DNA of 32,440 nt from Streptomyces albus subsp. chlorinus (GTDB taxonomy: Bacteria; Actinomycetota; Actinomycetes; Streptomycetales; Streptomycetaceae): positions 2,488,128-2,520,567 of the forward strand of contig NZ_VJOK01000001.1 in NCBI RefSeq assembly GCF_013302895.1, read 5' to 3'. This document shows positions 8,020-18,229 of this stretch, piece by piece. The translations under genes were made by a program, and so were the position numbers. Every line of letters begins with the position of its first letter. Positions within the stretch are counted from its first letter, which is position 1. The notes beneath the pieces are model-generated. The model saw only the letters and a list, made by a program, of their open reading frames with translations, was not told the DNA's origin and ran no database searches.

Positions 8020-8028
8020 CCGGGCCCG

Positions 8029-9519
8029 TCACGAACGGCGGCGCAGGATGCGGAGAGTGGTGACGCCGACGGCGAGGAGACCGATGGCCAGAGCCGTGAG
8101 CAGCCGGGTGTCGGTGCCACCCGTCTCGGCCAGGTCGCCGTCCCCCACCACGGCCCCGCTCCCGCCGACGGTCGCGGGACGCTCGGCCGTCGCGGGCGCG
8201 CTCTGCGTGCTGATACCGCCCATGGCGGCCGAGGTCGTGCAGTCGAGGACGCCGCTGAAGGTCTTCTCGTACCCGTGCGGGCCGCGCACGGGGATGCGGT
8301 AGGGCTGGTCCTCCTCCACCGGGACCGTCACCGTCCCCGTCTCCCCCTGCCCGATCCTCTCGCGCTGCTTGCCGACGCGCAGCGGAAAGGCGGCGTCGCC
8401 GCTGTTGACGACGGTGATGTCCACACCGTGCCCGGCGCAGTTCTCCCGGGAGACCGTCGCGGGCACCGGGCCGCGCTCGGCCCAGTTGACGGCGGCGGTC
8501 GCCGAGACCGCTGACTGGCTGGACCCGGCCAGTACCTGGCTCTGGCTCCTGCCCCGCTCCCCCGCCCCGGTGAGGACCCGGCCCACCGGAACCTTCGTGG
8601 CGGCCTGGGCGGCGAGGGAGGCGGTCCCCGGGTCCGCGTCCTCGGGGAGCGAGAAGTACAGCTTCGTACCGTTCTTGGCCGAACGGACGGGCTTGCCGCC
8701 CTTGTCGACGATCCGCACCCCGGCGGACGCGGCGCGCGGGCCGGGCACCACACTCACGGTGGCGGCGTTCGTCCGGACGGTCACCGGCCCGGTGCGCTCA
8801 CCGCTGCGGCCGGACACCTCCGCACGGTCGAAGGTGAGAGACGGACCGGGCTCGCGCAACGGGCGGGCCTTCTTGACGAGGTAGGAAGCCAGCTTCTGGG
8901 CGGCGGGGTCGGAGGCGGTGATGACGGGGCGCTTCCGGGGGGCCTCCCCCCTCCCCCCTCCCCCCTCAGCCCCCCGTGCCCCGTTCTCGGCGAACCGCCA
9001 GATGGCGACCTGCGTGCCCGCGGCTGCCGTGCTCGGCGTGAGCCGCTTGGCACCCGCCGCCTTCGCCAGCGCGTCGAGGTCGTTCCTGCGCGGATAGGAG
9101 TGCTCGACTATCCAGCGGATCCTGCCCGCGTTGCGATTGCCGGCCAGGGGCGAGGACTTCCACTCCCCTTCCGTGTAACGCGTCTGGTCCTGGGCGGGGT
9201 TGAGCGCGTCGACCCCGTAGGTCTGCAGCGTGCCGCCGCCCTCGACCGCCATCTCGAAGAGGCCGGCGCTGACCTCCTGCCGCTCGCCGTCCGCCTCGAT
9301 GACCGCCCGGTCATAGGTGGTCAGCCCGTTCAGCGTGGCTATCGCCCCGCTCCGCTGCTCGGGCATCCCGCCGGCGAGCGCGCTCCCGGCGCCGGGCGCA
9401 CCCGTCGAGGCCCGCGCCGCCGCCGGTGGTGCGCTCGTCACCACACCCGCCGCGCACAGCCCGGTGGCCGCAGCGGCGCATGCGAGGCGGCGGGCTGCCC
9501 GCGCCCGTACAGAAGTCAT
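8029..9519 (-). CDS. Sortase-anchored TQXA/thioester-domain surface protein, thioester Cys replaced
   Basis: 496 aa. A signal peptide covers residues 1-~36 (positively charged start, then LACAAAATGLCAAGVVTSA and an AAARA cut region). The thioester domain follows (about 55-250): TYDRAVIEADGERQEVSAGLFEMAV, GRIRWIVEHSYP at 132-143 and GTQVAIWRF at 168-176, which supplies the TQxA glutamine (Gln170). The partner cysteine normally seen in a TYCID-like motif is glycine here, TYGVDALNP, Gly102. The C-terminus has LAETG (463-467), a hydrophobic span and RRRS, a class E sortase signal. The protein should therefore be exported and fixed to peptidoglycan, but could not form the internal Cys-Gln bond used for covalent surface attachment. 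Start chosen at ATG 9519, with GAGGGGAAG just upstream. Confidence 0.88.
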   Translation of the reverse strand: MTSVRARAARRLACAAAATGLCAAGVVTSAPPAAARASTGAPGAGSALAGGMPEQRSGAIATLNGLTTYDRAVIEADGERQEVSAGLFEMAVEGGGTLQTYGVDALNPAQDQTRYTEGEWKSSPLAGNRNAGRIRWIVEHSYPRRNDLDALAKAAGAKRLTPSTAAAGTQVAIWRFAENGARGAEGGGGRGEAPRKRPVITASDPAAQKLASYLVKKARPLREPGPSLTFDRAEVSGRSGERTGPVTVRTNAATVSVVPGPRAASAGVRIVDKGGKPVRSAKNGTKLYFSLPEDADPGTASLAAQAATKVPVGRVLTGAGERGRSQSQVLAGSSQSAVSATAAVNWAERGPVPATVSRENCAGHGVDITVVNSGDAAFPLRVGKQRERIGQGETGTVTVPVEEDQPYRIPVRGPHGYEKTFSGVLDCTTSAAMGGISTQSAPATAERPATVGGSGAVVGDGDLAETGGTDTRLLTALAIGLLAVGVTTLRILRRRS

Positions 9520-9984
9520 GGTCTTCCCCTCTTGGCAGAGCGCGCGCGGGCCCGCGTCACCCGCGCGCCGACGCCTGCCGCAAAGCTCGTACCCCCCGGT
9601 CAGTACGCGTGGGATCGTAAGAAGATCGACACGGCGTAATCCCCCTGATTCACCGGGGGCACACATTCCGACTCGCAATCGTTATCAGCGAATCCGGCGG
9701 ACCGGGACGATCACGACGCCCACCCACGACCTCGGTCTCTTCCGGAACAGCCCCTGGGGCCTCCCCCGGAACAGCCCCTGGCACCAACCCCGTTCCTCAC
9801 CCCAGATCCCACCACCCACGGGACCCGCCCCTCCCCGGCACCTGTCACCGTCCGCGCCGGGCTCCGACCACCGAACGCCAGCCGCCGGCCACCGATCTGG
9901 AGGCGGCCACCGGCCCGCACACCGCGACGGGCCCTCTCACGGCGTGAACGCGCGACCGCCACCAGCCACCAGCGAGGGCCCTAC
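9520..9984. other. Intergenic region, no gene seen
   Basis: 465 nt between two minus-strand genes. It should hold the promoter of the thioester-domain gene (an AT-richer stretch lies at 9600-9700). A 16-bp direct repeat, CCGGAACAGCCCCTGG, occurs at 9742 and again at 9766. The small open frames here are Arg/Gly-rich and look spurious. Confidence 0.6.
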
Positions 9985-10629
9985 CTACCCCCGTGCGCCA
10001 CCGACACCGACACTCCCCTCCGGCACGGCTCCTGGCACCAGTGCCTCCCCGGTCTCCCGCGTCTCCCCGCCCCCGTGCGTCTCGCTCTCCACCTCTGTCT
10101 CGGGCTGCGCGCCCGTCGCCGTTACCGTCCCCGCCAGCGTCCCCATTCCCGGTGCGGCACCCGGTTCATCCGCTGCGCCGCCGAAGCCGGACGGGCCGAA
10201 CGGCGCGGGGGCCGTCGCGTCCTCCGGCGGCCAGGTGGGCGCGGGCCCGCGCGTCAGCTCCGGGTGGGCGCGGGAGCCCCGGACGAACGCCGATGTGCCG
10301 CGCGAGAGGTCGTGGCCCACCGTGGAGGCCATCAGATCCGCCGTCAGATAGCGCCGGCCCTCGCGTTCCTCCTCCACGATCCGCAACTGTCCCCGGACGA
10401 CGACCGGTTCGCCGCAGCTCACCGACGAGGCGACGTTGCCGGCCAGGGTGCGCCACGCCCAGACCGTGTAGAAGCTGGTGGAGACGTCCGTCCAGCGCTC
10501 CGCCCGTTTGTCGAACCGCCGCACCGTGCTGGCGAGCCGGAACCTGGCGACTGGCACTCCGGACGTTGAGATCCAGTGCTCCACCTTGGTGGCGACGTTG
10601 CCGATCACCGTCACCTGAGTCTCGTTCAC
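9985..10629 (-). CDS. ssb: Single-stranded DNA-binding protein paralogue without acidic tip
   Basis: 214 aa. The OB fold occupies about residues 1-110: NETQVTVIGNVATKVEHW, VARFRLASTVRRFD, TSFYTVWAWRTLAGNVASSVSCGEPVVVRGQLRI. The rest is a Pro/Gly/Thr/Glu-rich tail that ends VGVGGARG and lacks the DDDIPF-like tip that recruits replication partners. This fits a secondary SSB (the SsbB type of streptomycetes) rather than the essential replication SSB, though its tail is longer than I would expect. The GTG at 10629 was chosen because NETQVTVIGNV is the family start and a GGGGGG run lies 5 nt upstream. It is on the same strand as the two GTPases, 151 nt behind the second. Confidence 0.88.
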   Translation of the reverse strand: MNETQVTVIGNVATKVEHWISTSGVPVARFRLASTVRRFDKRAERWTDVSTSFYTVWAWRTLAGNVASSVSCGEPVVVRGQLRIVEEEREGRRYLTADLMASTVGHDLSRGTSAFVRGSRAHPELTRGPAPTWPPEDATAPAPFGPSGFGGAADEPGAAPGMGTLAGTVTATGAQPETEVESETHGGGETRETGEALVPGAVPEGSVGVGGARG

Positions 10630-10780
10630 GCGAACCCCCCGTGCTGCCTCGTCCTGCGCACTGCCCCGCCGGTGCGGCTGAACGCCACCGCGGACCGCGG
10701 GTCGTGCGGTTTCCCGTACTTCCTGAATCCAGGATCGGGGCGCGGGCGAGGTCATGGGGAAATGGATGCGGATCTGTGGA

Positions 10781-13700
10781 TTACTCGGTGGTTGTGCACA
10801 AGTCGGTCACCGGAGTGGGTGACGGCTCGCTCGCCGCGCCCGGTACACGGCCCGTCGAGCGCAGCGGGCCCGTCCTGCGCTCCTCCGGCGACGCTTCGGG
10901 CCACGGCTCGCCGACACCGCCGTCGGACAGCCTGCCGTCGGAGAGTCCGCCGCCAGACAGTCCGCCATCGGACAGCCCGTCGGCCGGCCCGCCCCAACGG
11001 CCGGTCGCGCCACCGGCCGGGCCGCTGGTCGAGGGGCCATGCGGGGCATCGTTCGGACCGCCGTACGGGCCTCCGTACGGGCCTCCGTACGAACCGCCGT
11101 AGGGGCCGCCGACCGAGGTGCCGGTCGAAGTTCCGGTCGAAGTTCCGGTCGAAGTTCCTGTCGAGCCGGTGAGGTCGGCCGGGTCCGCCGACCCGGCCAC
11201 ATCCCTCGCACCCAACCCACCGGAAGCACCCGCCACAACCGCCGCATCCGTCACACCCGGCAGGCCGGCCAGGCCCGGCATGTCGGCCAGGCCCGCCATA
11301 TCGGTGCAAGGCACGGCGCCGACACCGCCGGACGCGACAGCGAACTGCTCCCGCACCTCGCGGTACCGCAGCAGCTCGGCCGCCACCGGCTCCAGCACCC
11401 GGGTCCTGCCGCAGTGGGCCGCCAGCTGCCTCAGCCGGCGTTCCGCTTCCAGCCCGTACGTCTTCGCCGGGCCGCGCGCCGCCTTGCGGCAGCCCCAGGC
11501 CAGCAGGGGACCGGCGAAGGTGGCCGCCACCGCCAGGGCGCCCGGCAGGAGCGTGGCCGAGGAGACGCCGCCGACCAGTACCACGGTCACCAGCGCCCAG
11601 ACGACGCCCGCCGCCTGGAGTCCGAGGAGCAGCCACTGCCCCGCGAGGGCGGCGGTGTGCCAGGGCGGGCGCGGCACCCGTACCGTACGCTCCCCGCGCA
11701 CGCCGGAGCCCTGCGCGCCGTCCGAGCCCCCCGGACCACCCGCACCCCCAAAGCAGCCCGAACCCTCCCGCCCGTCCGCTGCGGCACCGGCCCGCACGGC
11801 AACAGCGCCAGAAGCGGCCGGAGCGGCAGAAGCACCAGGTACACCAGATGCACCAGCTGCACCAGAGCCGGTGGCGACAGAGGACGCAGCGTCGGCATCG
11901 GCCGATGAAGGCTCAAAGGCCGAGGAAGGCTCGGGCGCAGGCGAAGCAGAGGCAGAAGCAGAGGGAGAGGCAGATGGGGTGGAGGAAGGGGAGGAGGGGA
12001 GGGACGAGGCCGGACGTAGCCCCTCCGCCTCACGGGCGCAGCTCTCCATGACCTCGTCCAGCAGCTCCGGCAGTCCCGCGGCACCGCGCCGCGCGGATTC
12101 CCGCACGGTGCGTGCCCACGCGCCGGGCAGCCCGCTCGCGGCGGCGTCGGCCAGCTCCCGTACGGCCTGCGCCACCAGGGGGCGGGCGGCGCGCGGCTGC
12201 TGGAGGGAGTCCCGGACGGCCGGACGCCGTGCGGGGCGCCCGACACCGGCTGCCTCGTAGGGGTCCTCTCCGAGGGTTCCGAGGGCCCCGAGGTCGTCCG
12301 CCGCCCCGGGGCCGTCCGCCTCGCGTGACGGAACGCGCGACGGGGCGCCGGACGGGTCAGGGGACGGGTCGTCGCGGTCGTTGCCCGGACGGGAGACGTA
12401 CCAGCGCAGGGCGCGCACCCAGGGGGTGCCGGAGGCGTGTTCGGCCTGCCGCAGCCATGCGCGTTCGGCCGCCTGCCCGGCTGCCGCGGCGCCGACGGCG
12501 ACGGCGAGCCGGTCCTCGAAATCCTCCCGGGCACGCTCCGTCAGCCCGATCGGCCCGCCGCCCCCCGGACCGGGACCGGGATCGGCGTAGACGGGGCGCA
12601 GCCGTTCCATGGCGCTGTCGAGGTCGGCGCTCAGCCGCAGCACGGCGGCGCGCTGCTGCGCGACGAACTCGCCCAGCTCCTCGCGCAGCACGCCGATGCC
12701 CTCGTGGGTGAGCGCGGACGCGGACAGGACGACGGCGCCGGGTTCCCCGTGCTCGCCGAGTGCCATGCCGTCCTCGTCCAGCAGCCGGCGCAGGTCGTGG
12801 AGGACCGCGTCGACGGCATCGCGGGTGAGGCGGTCGGTCTGGTTGAGCACGACGAAGGTGACCTCGGCGTGCCCGGCGAGCCGGCGCAGGTAGTCCTCGT
12901 GCAGCACGGCGTCCGCGTACTTCTCCGGGTCGACGACCCACACCACCGCGTCCACCAGCTCCAGCAGCCGGTCCACCTGCTCGCGGTGGCCGGGCGCGAC
13001 CGAGTCGAGGTCGGGCAGGTCGACGAGGACCAGTCCGCGCAGTTCGCTGTCGCGGGTGCGGTGCCGGGCGTGCTGCGCGATCCCGAGCCTGTCGAGCAGG
13101 CCGTCGGGGCCGCTGTCGCCCTCCCGTCCCGCCTCCCAGGTGCAGGCGACCGGCGCCGCGGTGGTGGGGCGGCGCATGCCGACCTCGGAGAGGCGTGCGC
13201 CCGCCAGCGCGTTGAACAGGGAGGATTTTCCGCTGCCCGTCGCGCCCGCCACCGCGACCGTCGTGTAGGCGCGGGGCAGTCCCCTGCGGGCCGCCGCCTC
13301 GTCCAGCACCCGCCCCGCCTCGGCGAGCACGTCGGCGGGGAGCCGGGTACGGGAGAGCCCCACGAGTTCGCGGAGCGCCCCGAGCCGCTGCCGCAGCACG
13401 TGCTCCTCGACGTCGTGGCGGTTGTCGTGGCGGTTGTTCTGCCGGTGGTCACGGCGGGACTCCCGAGGAGGCTCGGGGCGCGACTCGTGGCGGGGCTCAG
13501 GATGGGGCTCACGTCCGGGCTCGGAGTGGGGCTCGTGCCTGACGTCGCGGTGGGGCTCGTGACGGGAGACGGAGTGGGGCTCGGAGTGGGGCTCGGGGTG
13601 GGGCTCGTGACGGGAGACGGAGTGGGGCTCGTGACGGGGCTCGGGGTGGCTGTCCCGGCCGGGATCCCGCCTCGGCTCCGGGCCCGCCTCCTGGCGTGCG

Positions 13701-15511
13701 CCCGGGTGGACGTCCCACCGGGTGTCGGCGTCGGCGTGCCGCACGTGGTGCGGGGCCTCGCGGGGCGTCTCATGAGGGGTCTCGTGGGGGATCTCGCGAG
13801 GGAGCTCGCGTGGGGCTTCTCGCGGTGCGTCGGAGCGGGTCGGGTCCGGCACGGCCTCCGCGAACGGGGGCTCCGGCCAGGCACCGCTGCGCCAGGGCGG
13901 AACGAGACCGGGAACAGGCTGTTCCACGCCCCGACGCGGGCTCTCGTCCCCCGGGGCCGGGGTGTGACCGCCATGACCGCGGGGCGCGGGCGTGCGACCA
14001 CCGGCCGGGGCATCGCCCCGGGATTCGGGAGCGCACTCCCCTCCGTCGCCGGATTCGGACTGGTGGCCGCGTTCGACGCGGGCCCGGCGCGCGATGACAC
14101 CGTCGTCCCAGACCAGCTCGGACTCACCCGCGCTCGCACCCGCACCCGCACCCGCGTGCGCGGGCTCCGGCTCTGCCCGGCACTCCGCCCCGTGCGGCGC
14201 CCCGTGCGGGTGTCCGTGTGCGGGCGCGGGCGCGGGAGCCGGCTCGCGTGTGGGTTCGGGCACGAGTTCGGGTTCGGGTCCGCGAGCGCGCACGGGCTCG
14301 GGCGGGTGTACGGGTCCGGGCGCGTATACGGGCTCGCGTGCGGGAGCGGGCTCGGGCGGGCGTACCTGCTCACGTGTGGACTCAGGGGCCCGTACGGCTT
14401 CGCGAGCCTGCTCGTACTCGCGTACGGGCTCGGACGCGGGTACGGGTTCACGGACCGGCTCGTACCCGCGTACGGGCTCACGCGCGGGCTCACGCGGGGG
14501 CTCGGGTGCCTGGACGGGCCTGCGCGGGGGCTCGGGGGCGTGGGCCGGCCGGGGCGGCGCGGCGTCGGGCTCGCGCCTGAACTCGGGTACGGCTCCCTGC
14601 CAGGGTGCCTGTCCCGGCATCGGCTCCGGGGCCGGTTCCGGTTCGGTCTGCTGGTGGGGTACGTGCGGAGCCCGCTGCGGGGGCGTCCCCGCAGTGTCGG
14701 GACCAGGGTCGGGGACGGCGTCCTCGGCCGGCCCTGGAGCGGCCGTCCCCGGAGCGACCGTCTCCGGAGCCGCGGTTTTGGCAGCGGCCGTTTCCGGAGC
14801 GGCTTCCTCCGTGACGTCCTTGCCGGACGCGGACCGCTCCGCGACGCCGGTCTCCTCGCCCGCGTCCAGGCTCAGTTCGAGCTGGCCGTCGACCGGGCCG
14901 CTGAGGGCGGTGACGCTCGGATCGCTCCAGCCGCCCCAGTCCGACCGCCCGTTCCGGTCCGACCGGTCGCCGTACCCGCCCCGAACACTCCTGTCCGACC
15001 GGTCGGTACGGTCACCACGACCGTCCCGGCGCGCGTCACGCTCCCGCCCCGGAGCCGCCCCCTCTTCCCGACCCCAGCCCTGGTCACGCCCCCCGCTCCG
15101 CCCTCGGTCGAGGTCCAGGTCCAGGTCCCGCTCACGGTCCCAGCTCTGCCCCCGCTCACGGCCCCGATCCCGGTCCCGGCAGGGGTCCCAGCGCTGCTCA
15201 CGCTCCCGGTCAAGGCCCCGGTCCCCCTCCCGGCTACCGCCCCGATCCGGGCCCCAGCGCCCGTCGTGGTCGTACGAACCGTGCCGGTCATACGGACCGT
15301 ACCTGTCGTGCGAACCGTGCCGGTCGTACGAACCGTCGCGGCCATACGAACCGCTCCGGTCACCCGGTCCGGGACGGTCGCCCGGACCGTTACGGCCGTG
15401 TCCCTCGTCCCGGCCGTGTCCCTCGTCCCGGCCGTGTCCCTCGTTCCGGTGTTCGGGCATCTCGCCCGCTCCGCCGGCGGTGGCATCGGTGGTGGACGTC
15501 ACTGCGGTCAC
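10781..15511 (-). CDS. YfjP-family GTPase with membrane anchor and huge disordered N-terminus
   Basis: 1,576 aa. Residues 1-~700 are low-complexity: Arg/Asp/Gly/His-rich runs (YDRHGS, DRSDR), then Pro/Glu/Ala-rich, then [11 protein letters not shown] repeats. The G domain follows: P-loop GATGSGKSS near 752-760, switch [17 protein letters not shown] as G3, and NQTDR as G4. After a helical region and another Ala/Ser/Pro-rich spacer come two membrane spans (about 1290-1345: [21 protein letters not shown] and [19 protein letters not shown]). The C-terminal tail has GTST, GGPYGG and GLSDGG repeats. It is a dynamin-like or Era-like membrane GTPase; the role is unknown. The start GTG at 15511 overlaps the upstream stop as GTGA; a second GTG 9 nt downstream is possible. 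Confidence 0.85.
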   Translation of the reverse strand: MTAVTSTTDATAGGAGEMPEHRNEGHGRDEGHGRDEGHGRNGPGDRPGPGDRSGSYGRDGSYDRHGSHDRYGPYDRHGSYDHDGRWGPDRGGSREGDRGLDREREQRWDPCRDRDRGRERGQSWDRERDLDLDLDRGRSGGRDQGWGREEGAAPGRERDARRDGRGDRTDRSDRSVRGGYGDRSDRNGRSDWGGWSDPSVTALSGPVDGQLELSLDAGEETGVAERSASGKDVTEEAAPETAAAKTAAPETVAPGTAAPGPAEDAVPDPGPDTAGTPPQRAPHVPHQQTEPEPAPEPMPGQAPWQGAVPEFRREPDAAPPRPAHAPEPPRRPVQAPEPPREPAREPVRGYEPVREPVPASEPVREYEQAREAVRAPESTREQVRPPEPAPAREPVYAPGPVHPPEPVRARGPEPELVPEPTREPAPAPAPAHGHPHGAPHGAECRAEPEPAHAGAGAGASAGESELVWDDGVIARRARVERGHQSESGDGGECAPESRGDAPAGGRTPAPRGHGGHTPAPGDESPRRGVEQPVPGLVPPWRSGAWPEPPFAEAVPDPTRSDAPREAPRELPREIPHETPHETPREAPHHVRHADADTRWDVHPGARQEAGPEPRRDPGRDSHPEPRHEPHSVSRHEPHPEPHSEPHSVSRHEPHRDVRHEPHSEPGREPHPEPRHESRPEPPRESRRDHRQNNRHDNRHDVEEHVLRQRLGALRELVGLSRTRLPADVLAEAGRVLDEAAARRGLPRAYTTVAVAGATGSGKSSLFNALAGARLSEVGMRRPTTAAPVACTWEAGREGDSGPDGLLDRLGIAQHARHRTRDSELRGLVLVDLPDLDSVAPGHREQVDRLLELVDAVVWVVDPEKYADAVLHEDYLRRLAGHAEVTFVVLNQTDRLTRDAVDAVLHDLRRLLDEDGMALGEHGEPGAVVLSASALTHEGIGVLREELGEFVAQQRAAVLRLSADLDSAMERLRPVYADPGPGPGGGGPIGLTERAREDFEDRLAVAVGAAAAGQAAERAWLRQAEHASGTPWVRALRWYVSRPGNDRDDPSPDPSGAPSRVPSREADGPGAADDLGALGTLGEDPYEAAGVGRPARRPAVRDSLQQPRAARPLVAQAVRELADAAASGLPGAWARTVRESARRGAAGLPELLDEVMESCAREAEGLRPASSLPSSPSSTPSASPSASASASPAPEPSSAFEPSSADADAASSVATGSGAAGASGVPGASAAPAASGAVAVRAGAAADGREGSGCFGGAGGPGGSDGAQGSGVRGERTVRVPRPPWHTAALAGQWLLLGLQAAGVVWALVTVVLVGGVSSATLLPGALAVAATFAGPLLAWGCRKAARGPAKTYGLEAERRLRQLAAHCGRTRVLEPVAAELLRYREVREQFAVASGGVGAVPCTDMAGLADMPGLAGLPGVTDAAVVAGASGGLGARDVAGSADPADLTGSTGTSTGTSTGTSTGTSVGGPYGGSYGGPYGGPYGGPNDAPHGPSTSGPAGGATGRWGGPADGLSDGGLSGGGLSDGRLSDGGVGEPWPEASPEERRTGPLRSTGRVPGAASEPSPTPVTDLCTTTE

Positions 15512-17613
15512 CTCTCCCTGTGCGCGCTCTGCAGGCCGCGCATGCCGTCGTGCAGGCCGAGCGGGGTCCGCTTCGGCGGGAACTCGTGTGCGGTCGCGTC
15601 CGTTCTGTTCCGTTGCAGCCTGTGCAGGACGGACTTGTGCAGGACGGAGAACGCGGCGATCAGTTCCATCTGGGGTTCGGGGCCGGTGTTGACCTCGTCC
15701 AGCGGCGCCAGGCGCAGATCGCGTTCGCCGTGGAGGACGCGGGCGACGCAGTCGTCCAGCAGCTCCGCGCACTGTTCGCGCAACTCGTGGGCGCTCTCCT
15801 CGCCGAGCAGCTCGGCGAGGGCGTCGTCGGCGCCGGCGACGCGCCGGCCGCCCAGGAGCGAGGCGGCGAGGAGTCCGGCCACGCGTTCGGTGTCGCCGTC
15901 GCCCGCGGCGCGGCCGGCGGCGCGTGTCTCCTCGTCGGCGAGTTCCTCGACGCACCGCCGCCAGCGGCGCACCATCACGCCGATGCGGCCTTCCGCCTCG
16001 CCGCGTTCGGACTCGCCGCCGGTGCCGGGCGGGGCGCAGCGTTCGAGTTCGGGGGTGGCGCGGCGCAGCTCGGCGACGCGTTCGTCGGCGGCGGCGACCG
16101 CGCCGGACAGCAGGGCCGCCAGCCCGTCGGCGAAGGCGTCGAACAGTTCGTCGCCGTCGCTGTCGTCGGGGAAGCAGCGCCAGTGTTCGGCCGCGTCCCC
16201 GGCCAGCAGCTCGCCGTCGGCGATGCGGGTCCGCAGCCGCCGCCCGGCGCTCGCGTACGCGCTTTCGATGTGCTGGGTGAGGCGCATGGCCGCCGCGTAC
16301 TGGGCGGCGGAGGCGCCGGCGAGGGCGGTGATGCGGGGGCGCAGCGAGGCGAGGGTGCCGGCGGCGGTGCGGTCGGCCGCGGACCGGCGGGTCTGGGGGT
16401 CGGCGGCGCAGGTCTCCAGCCAGTCGCGCAGGCCGCTGACGGCGGAGACGGGCAGCAGCCCGGAGCCGCTCGCCGATTCGGGCAGTTCGGGGATGGTGAA
16501 GCGGGGGACGCCGCCGAGTCCCTCGCGCTCCAGCAGCAGCCCGTACTGCGCCGCGACCTCCGGGGCCACCTGGTGCGGTACGCGGTCGAGGACGGTGGCG
16601 AGGGTGACGTCGTACTCCCTGGCGCTGCGCAGCAGGTGCCAGGGCACGGCGTCGCCGTAGCGGGCCGCGGTGGTGACGAGGACCCAGATGTCGGCGGCGC
16701 AGATCAGTTCGGCGGCCAGTTCGCGGTTGTGGGCGACGAGGGAGTCGATGTCGGGTGCGTCGAGGAGCGCGAGGCCGGGCGGCAGGCCGCTGTCGGTCTC
16801 GATCCGCAGAGCGCGACGGGGCTCGTCCCGTTCGGCGTCCCACTCGGGCTCCCAGTCCTCCTCCCCGTCGGACAGCCGGTCCAGGCGCCGGCCGGCGGCC
16901 CGGTCCGGGTCCCAGCCACCGTCCCGGCCCCGGCCCCGGCCCCGGTCCCTGTCGCGGTCCCTGTCGCGGTCCCTGTCCCTGCCCGGTTCCCTGCCGAGGT
17001 CCCGGCCCAGATCCAGGTCCCGGCCGAGATCCAGGTCCCGGCCCAGGTCCCGGTTCCGGTCCCTGTCGCCGTCCCTGCCCGGGTCCCGGCCCCAGGCGTC
17101 GGGGCGGTCGGCCGCCAGGCGGTCGGTACGGTCACCCGCCGCCCGGTCACCGGCCGTCCGATCGGCCGCCGCGTGGTCGGCGGCGCGGCCGGCGGCACCC
17201 CCTCGGTCGGGGGCGGAGCCGGGCGCGTCCTGCCGCGGGACCCACACCCGCTCCAGGGTGGGCAGGACGCGGGAGCCGACGAACCAGGGACGGTCGTCGG
17301 GATGGCAGACCAGCACGGGGGTGCGGGTGGTGGGCCGCAGCACTCCGGCCTCGCTGACCCTCCGCCCCACCAGCGAGTTGACCAGCGTGGACTTGCCCGC
17401 GCCGGTGGAGCCGCCGATCACCGCGAGCAGCGGTGCCTCAGGGGTGCGCACGCGCGGGATGAGGTAGTCGTCGAGCTGGGCGAGCAGCTCGTCGCGGGAG
17501 CGCCGGGCACGCTCGGCACCCGGCAGGGGGAGGGGGAAGCGCGCGGCGGCGACCCGCTCGCGCAGTGCGGTGAGCGCCTCAAGCAGTTCGAGCCGTACGT
17601 CCAAGATCGCCAC
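15508..17613 (-). CDS. Dynamin-like GTPase with Arg/Asp repeat inserted in the G domain
   Basis: 701 aa. P-loop [10 protein letters not shown] at 67-76, switch [14 protein letters not shown] at 92-105, then an insertion from about 131 to 265 that is almost purely Arg, Asp, Gly and Ala ([16 protein letters not shown], then [12 protein letters not shown]), and then the G3 motif LLDAPDIDS at 283-291. A TVLDRVP segment takes the G4 position. The C-terminal half is helical with no clear membrane span. It is the partner of the next GTPase, with which it overlaps by 4 nt; paired GTPases next to tRNA-Arg are a known streptomycete arrangement, from recall. The start GTG at 17613 gives the N-terminus [21 protein letters not shown]; no strong ribosome site is visible, and a TTG 9 nt further is an alternative. 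Confidence 0.88.
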   Translation of the reverse strand: MAILDVRLELLEALTALRERVAAARFPLPLPGAERARRSRDELLAQLDDYLIPRVRTPEAPLLAVIGGSTGAGKSTLVNSLVGRRVSEAGVLRPTTRTPVLVCHPDDRPWFVGSRVLPTLERVWVPRQDAPGSAPDRGGAAGRAADHAAADRTAGDRAAGDRTDRLAADRPDAWGRDPGRDGDRDRNRDLGRDLDLGRDLDLGRDLGREPGRDRDRDRDRDRDRGRGRGRDGGWDPDRAAGRRLDRLSDGEEDWEPEWDAERDEPRRALRIETDSGLPPGLALLDAPDIDSLVAHNRELAAELICAADIWVLVTTAARYGDAVPWHLLRSAREYDVTLATVLDRVPHQVAPEVAAQYGLLLEREGLGGVPRFTIPELPESASGSGLLPVSAVSGLRDWLETCAADPQTRRSAADRTAAGTLASLRPRITALAGASAAQYAAAMRLTQHIESAYASAGRRLRTRIADGELLAGDAAEHWRCFPDDSDGDELFDAFADGLAALLSGAVAAADERVAELRRATPELERCAPPGTGGESERGEAEGRIGVMVRRWRRCVEELADEETRAAGRAAGDGDTERVAGLLAASLLGGRRVAGADDALAELLGEESAHELREQCAELLDDCVARVLHGERDLRLAPLDEVNTGPEPQMELIAAFSVLHKSVLHRLQRNRTDATAHEFPPKRTPLGLHDGMRGLQSAHRER

Positions 17614-17954
17614 ATGTGCAGAATGCCCAATTTTGCGGCACTTTTGAAGCCTATCCGCGACCCGTCCCGGGGAAAATAGGTGCTTTCGGGGAGTGAAGAC
17701 CCTTTCGCCCCATTCACCCCCGATGGCCCACCTGCCACCCGGCCGCACCCATAACGACTGCGCAACACCCGCCCCGCGCGCCGCCAAAACCGCTGCGTGA
17801 ATCGCACCAGCCTGCGATTATCGGGACCGCTTCACGGAACCTCCACATGGCGTCGCGGACGTGGAGCAAGCAGGACGAGCCGCACGGCCCCCTATCCTTG
17901 ACCCCGCCGTGGTCACTCCGGGGGCGGCGAGCCCGCCCACCGCGACGGAGACGG
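17614..17954. other. Divergent spacer between GTPase operon and tRNA-Arg
   Basis: 341 nt with no gene. It must hold promoters for the minus-strand GTPases and for the tRNA. TATCCT at about 17894-17899 is a possible -10 for the tRNA. Nothing else is evident. Confidence 0.4.
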
Positions 17955-18027
17955 GCCCCCGTAGCTCAGTGGATAGAGCAGGCGCCTTCTAAGCGCTTGG
18001 CCGCAGGTTCGAGTCCTGCCGGGGGCG
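17955..18027 (+). tRNA. tRNA-Arg (anticodon UCU)
   Basis: Cloverleaf read by eye: acceptor GCCCCCG with CGGGGGC, D-arm GCTC-AGTGGATA-GAGC, anticodon stem GGCGC with GCGCT and loop CTTCTAA giving anticodon TCT, T-arm GCAGG-TTCGAGT-CCTGC, discriminator G. CCA is not encoded. It decodes the rare AGA codon. Its 3' half is duplicated downstream, showing use as an integration site. Confidence 0.96.
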
Positions 18028-18028
18028 C
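17985..18028 (+). repeat. Attachment-site copy 1 (tRNA-Arg 3' half)
   Basis: 44 bp from the anticodon loop to just past the discriminator base are identical to 19093-19136. Tyrosine-recombinase elements usually use exactly this part of a tRNA gene, and the copy that keeps the tRNA whole is the attL-type end. Confidence 0.9.
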
Positions 18029-18033
18029 GCACG

Positions 18034-18068
18034 GCCCCTCACCTGCGAAGACGCGTGAGGGGCTCTTT
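18034..18068 (+). terminator. Intrinsic terminator after tRNA-Arg
   Basis: GCCCCTCAC pairs perfectly with GTGAGGGGC across a 12-nt loop, followed by TCTTT. It begins 6 nt after the tRNA. Confidence 0.85.
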
Positions 18069-18191
18069 CATGTCCGGATGCACATCGCTCCATGAGCAAG
18101 CGCCTTCCGCAGTCCGCGATCGTGGACACAGACAGACCCTGCGCCATGGCGACAACGCCCCCGGCCGGCGAATCCACATCCGAAACACGAT

Positions 18192-18222
18192 GTAGCACCA
18201 GGTAGCACACCTTCGCTATCCT
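18192..18222 (+). promoter_or_regulatory. Putative operator and promoter of the toxin-antitoxin pair
   Basis: Two direct copies of GTAGCAC start 10 bp apart (18192 and 18202), one helical turn, followed by TATCCT (18217-18222), which would be a -10 box only 7 nt before the antitoxin ATG. That geometry fits a leaderless mRNA with an autorepressor site over the -35 region. A further GTAGCAC overlaps the toxin stop codon (about 18944-18950). Confidence 0.45.
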
Positions 18223-18229
18223 GGACGGC

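Larger units (their letters stand above)
7422..8028. other. Intergenic region of short degenerate repeats
   Basis: The 607-nt gap is upstream of ettA and downstream of the thioester-domain gene. It holds a run of 14-18 bp degenerate units (7641-7752) and a strong hairpin next to the stop at 8029. An AT-poor stretch just before 7422 should contain the ettA promoter but I cannot point to one. No credible gene. Confidence 0.55.

Noticed and set aside
9665..9695. Possible Zur/Fur-like box (GATAACGATTGCGA)
   Set aside because: Only one half-site resembles the consensus and the dyad is poor; coincidence is likely.
12437..16660. A plus-strand frame of about 1,400 codons across the GTPase genes
   Set aside because: Antisense shadow of two well-supported GTPase genes; no domain recognisable.
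15512..16843. Extension of the second GTPase frame far upstream into the first
   Set aside because: The added sequence is Arg-rich out-of-frame translation of the first GTPase; the GTGA overlap start is far better.
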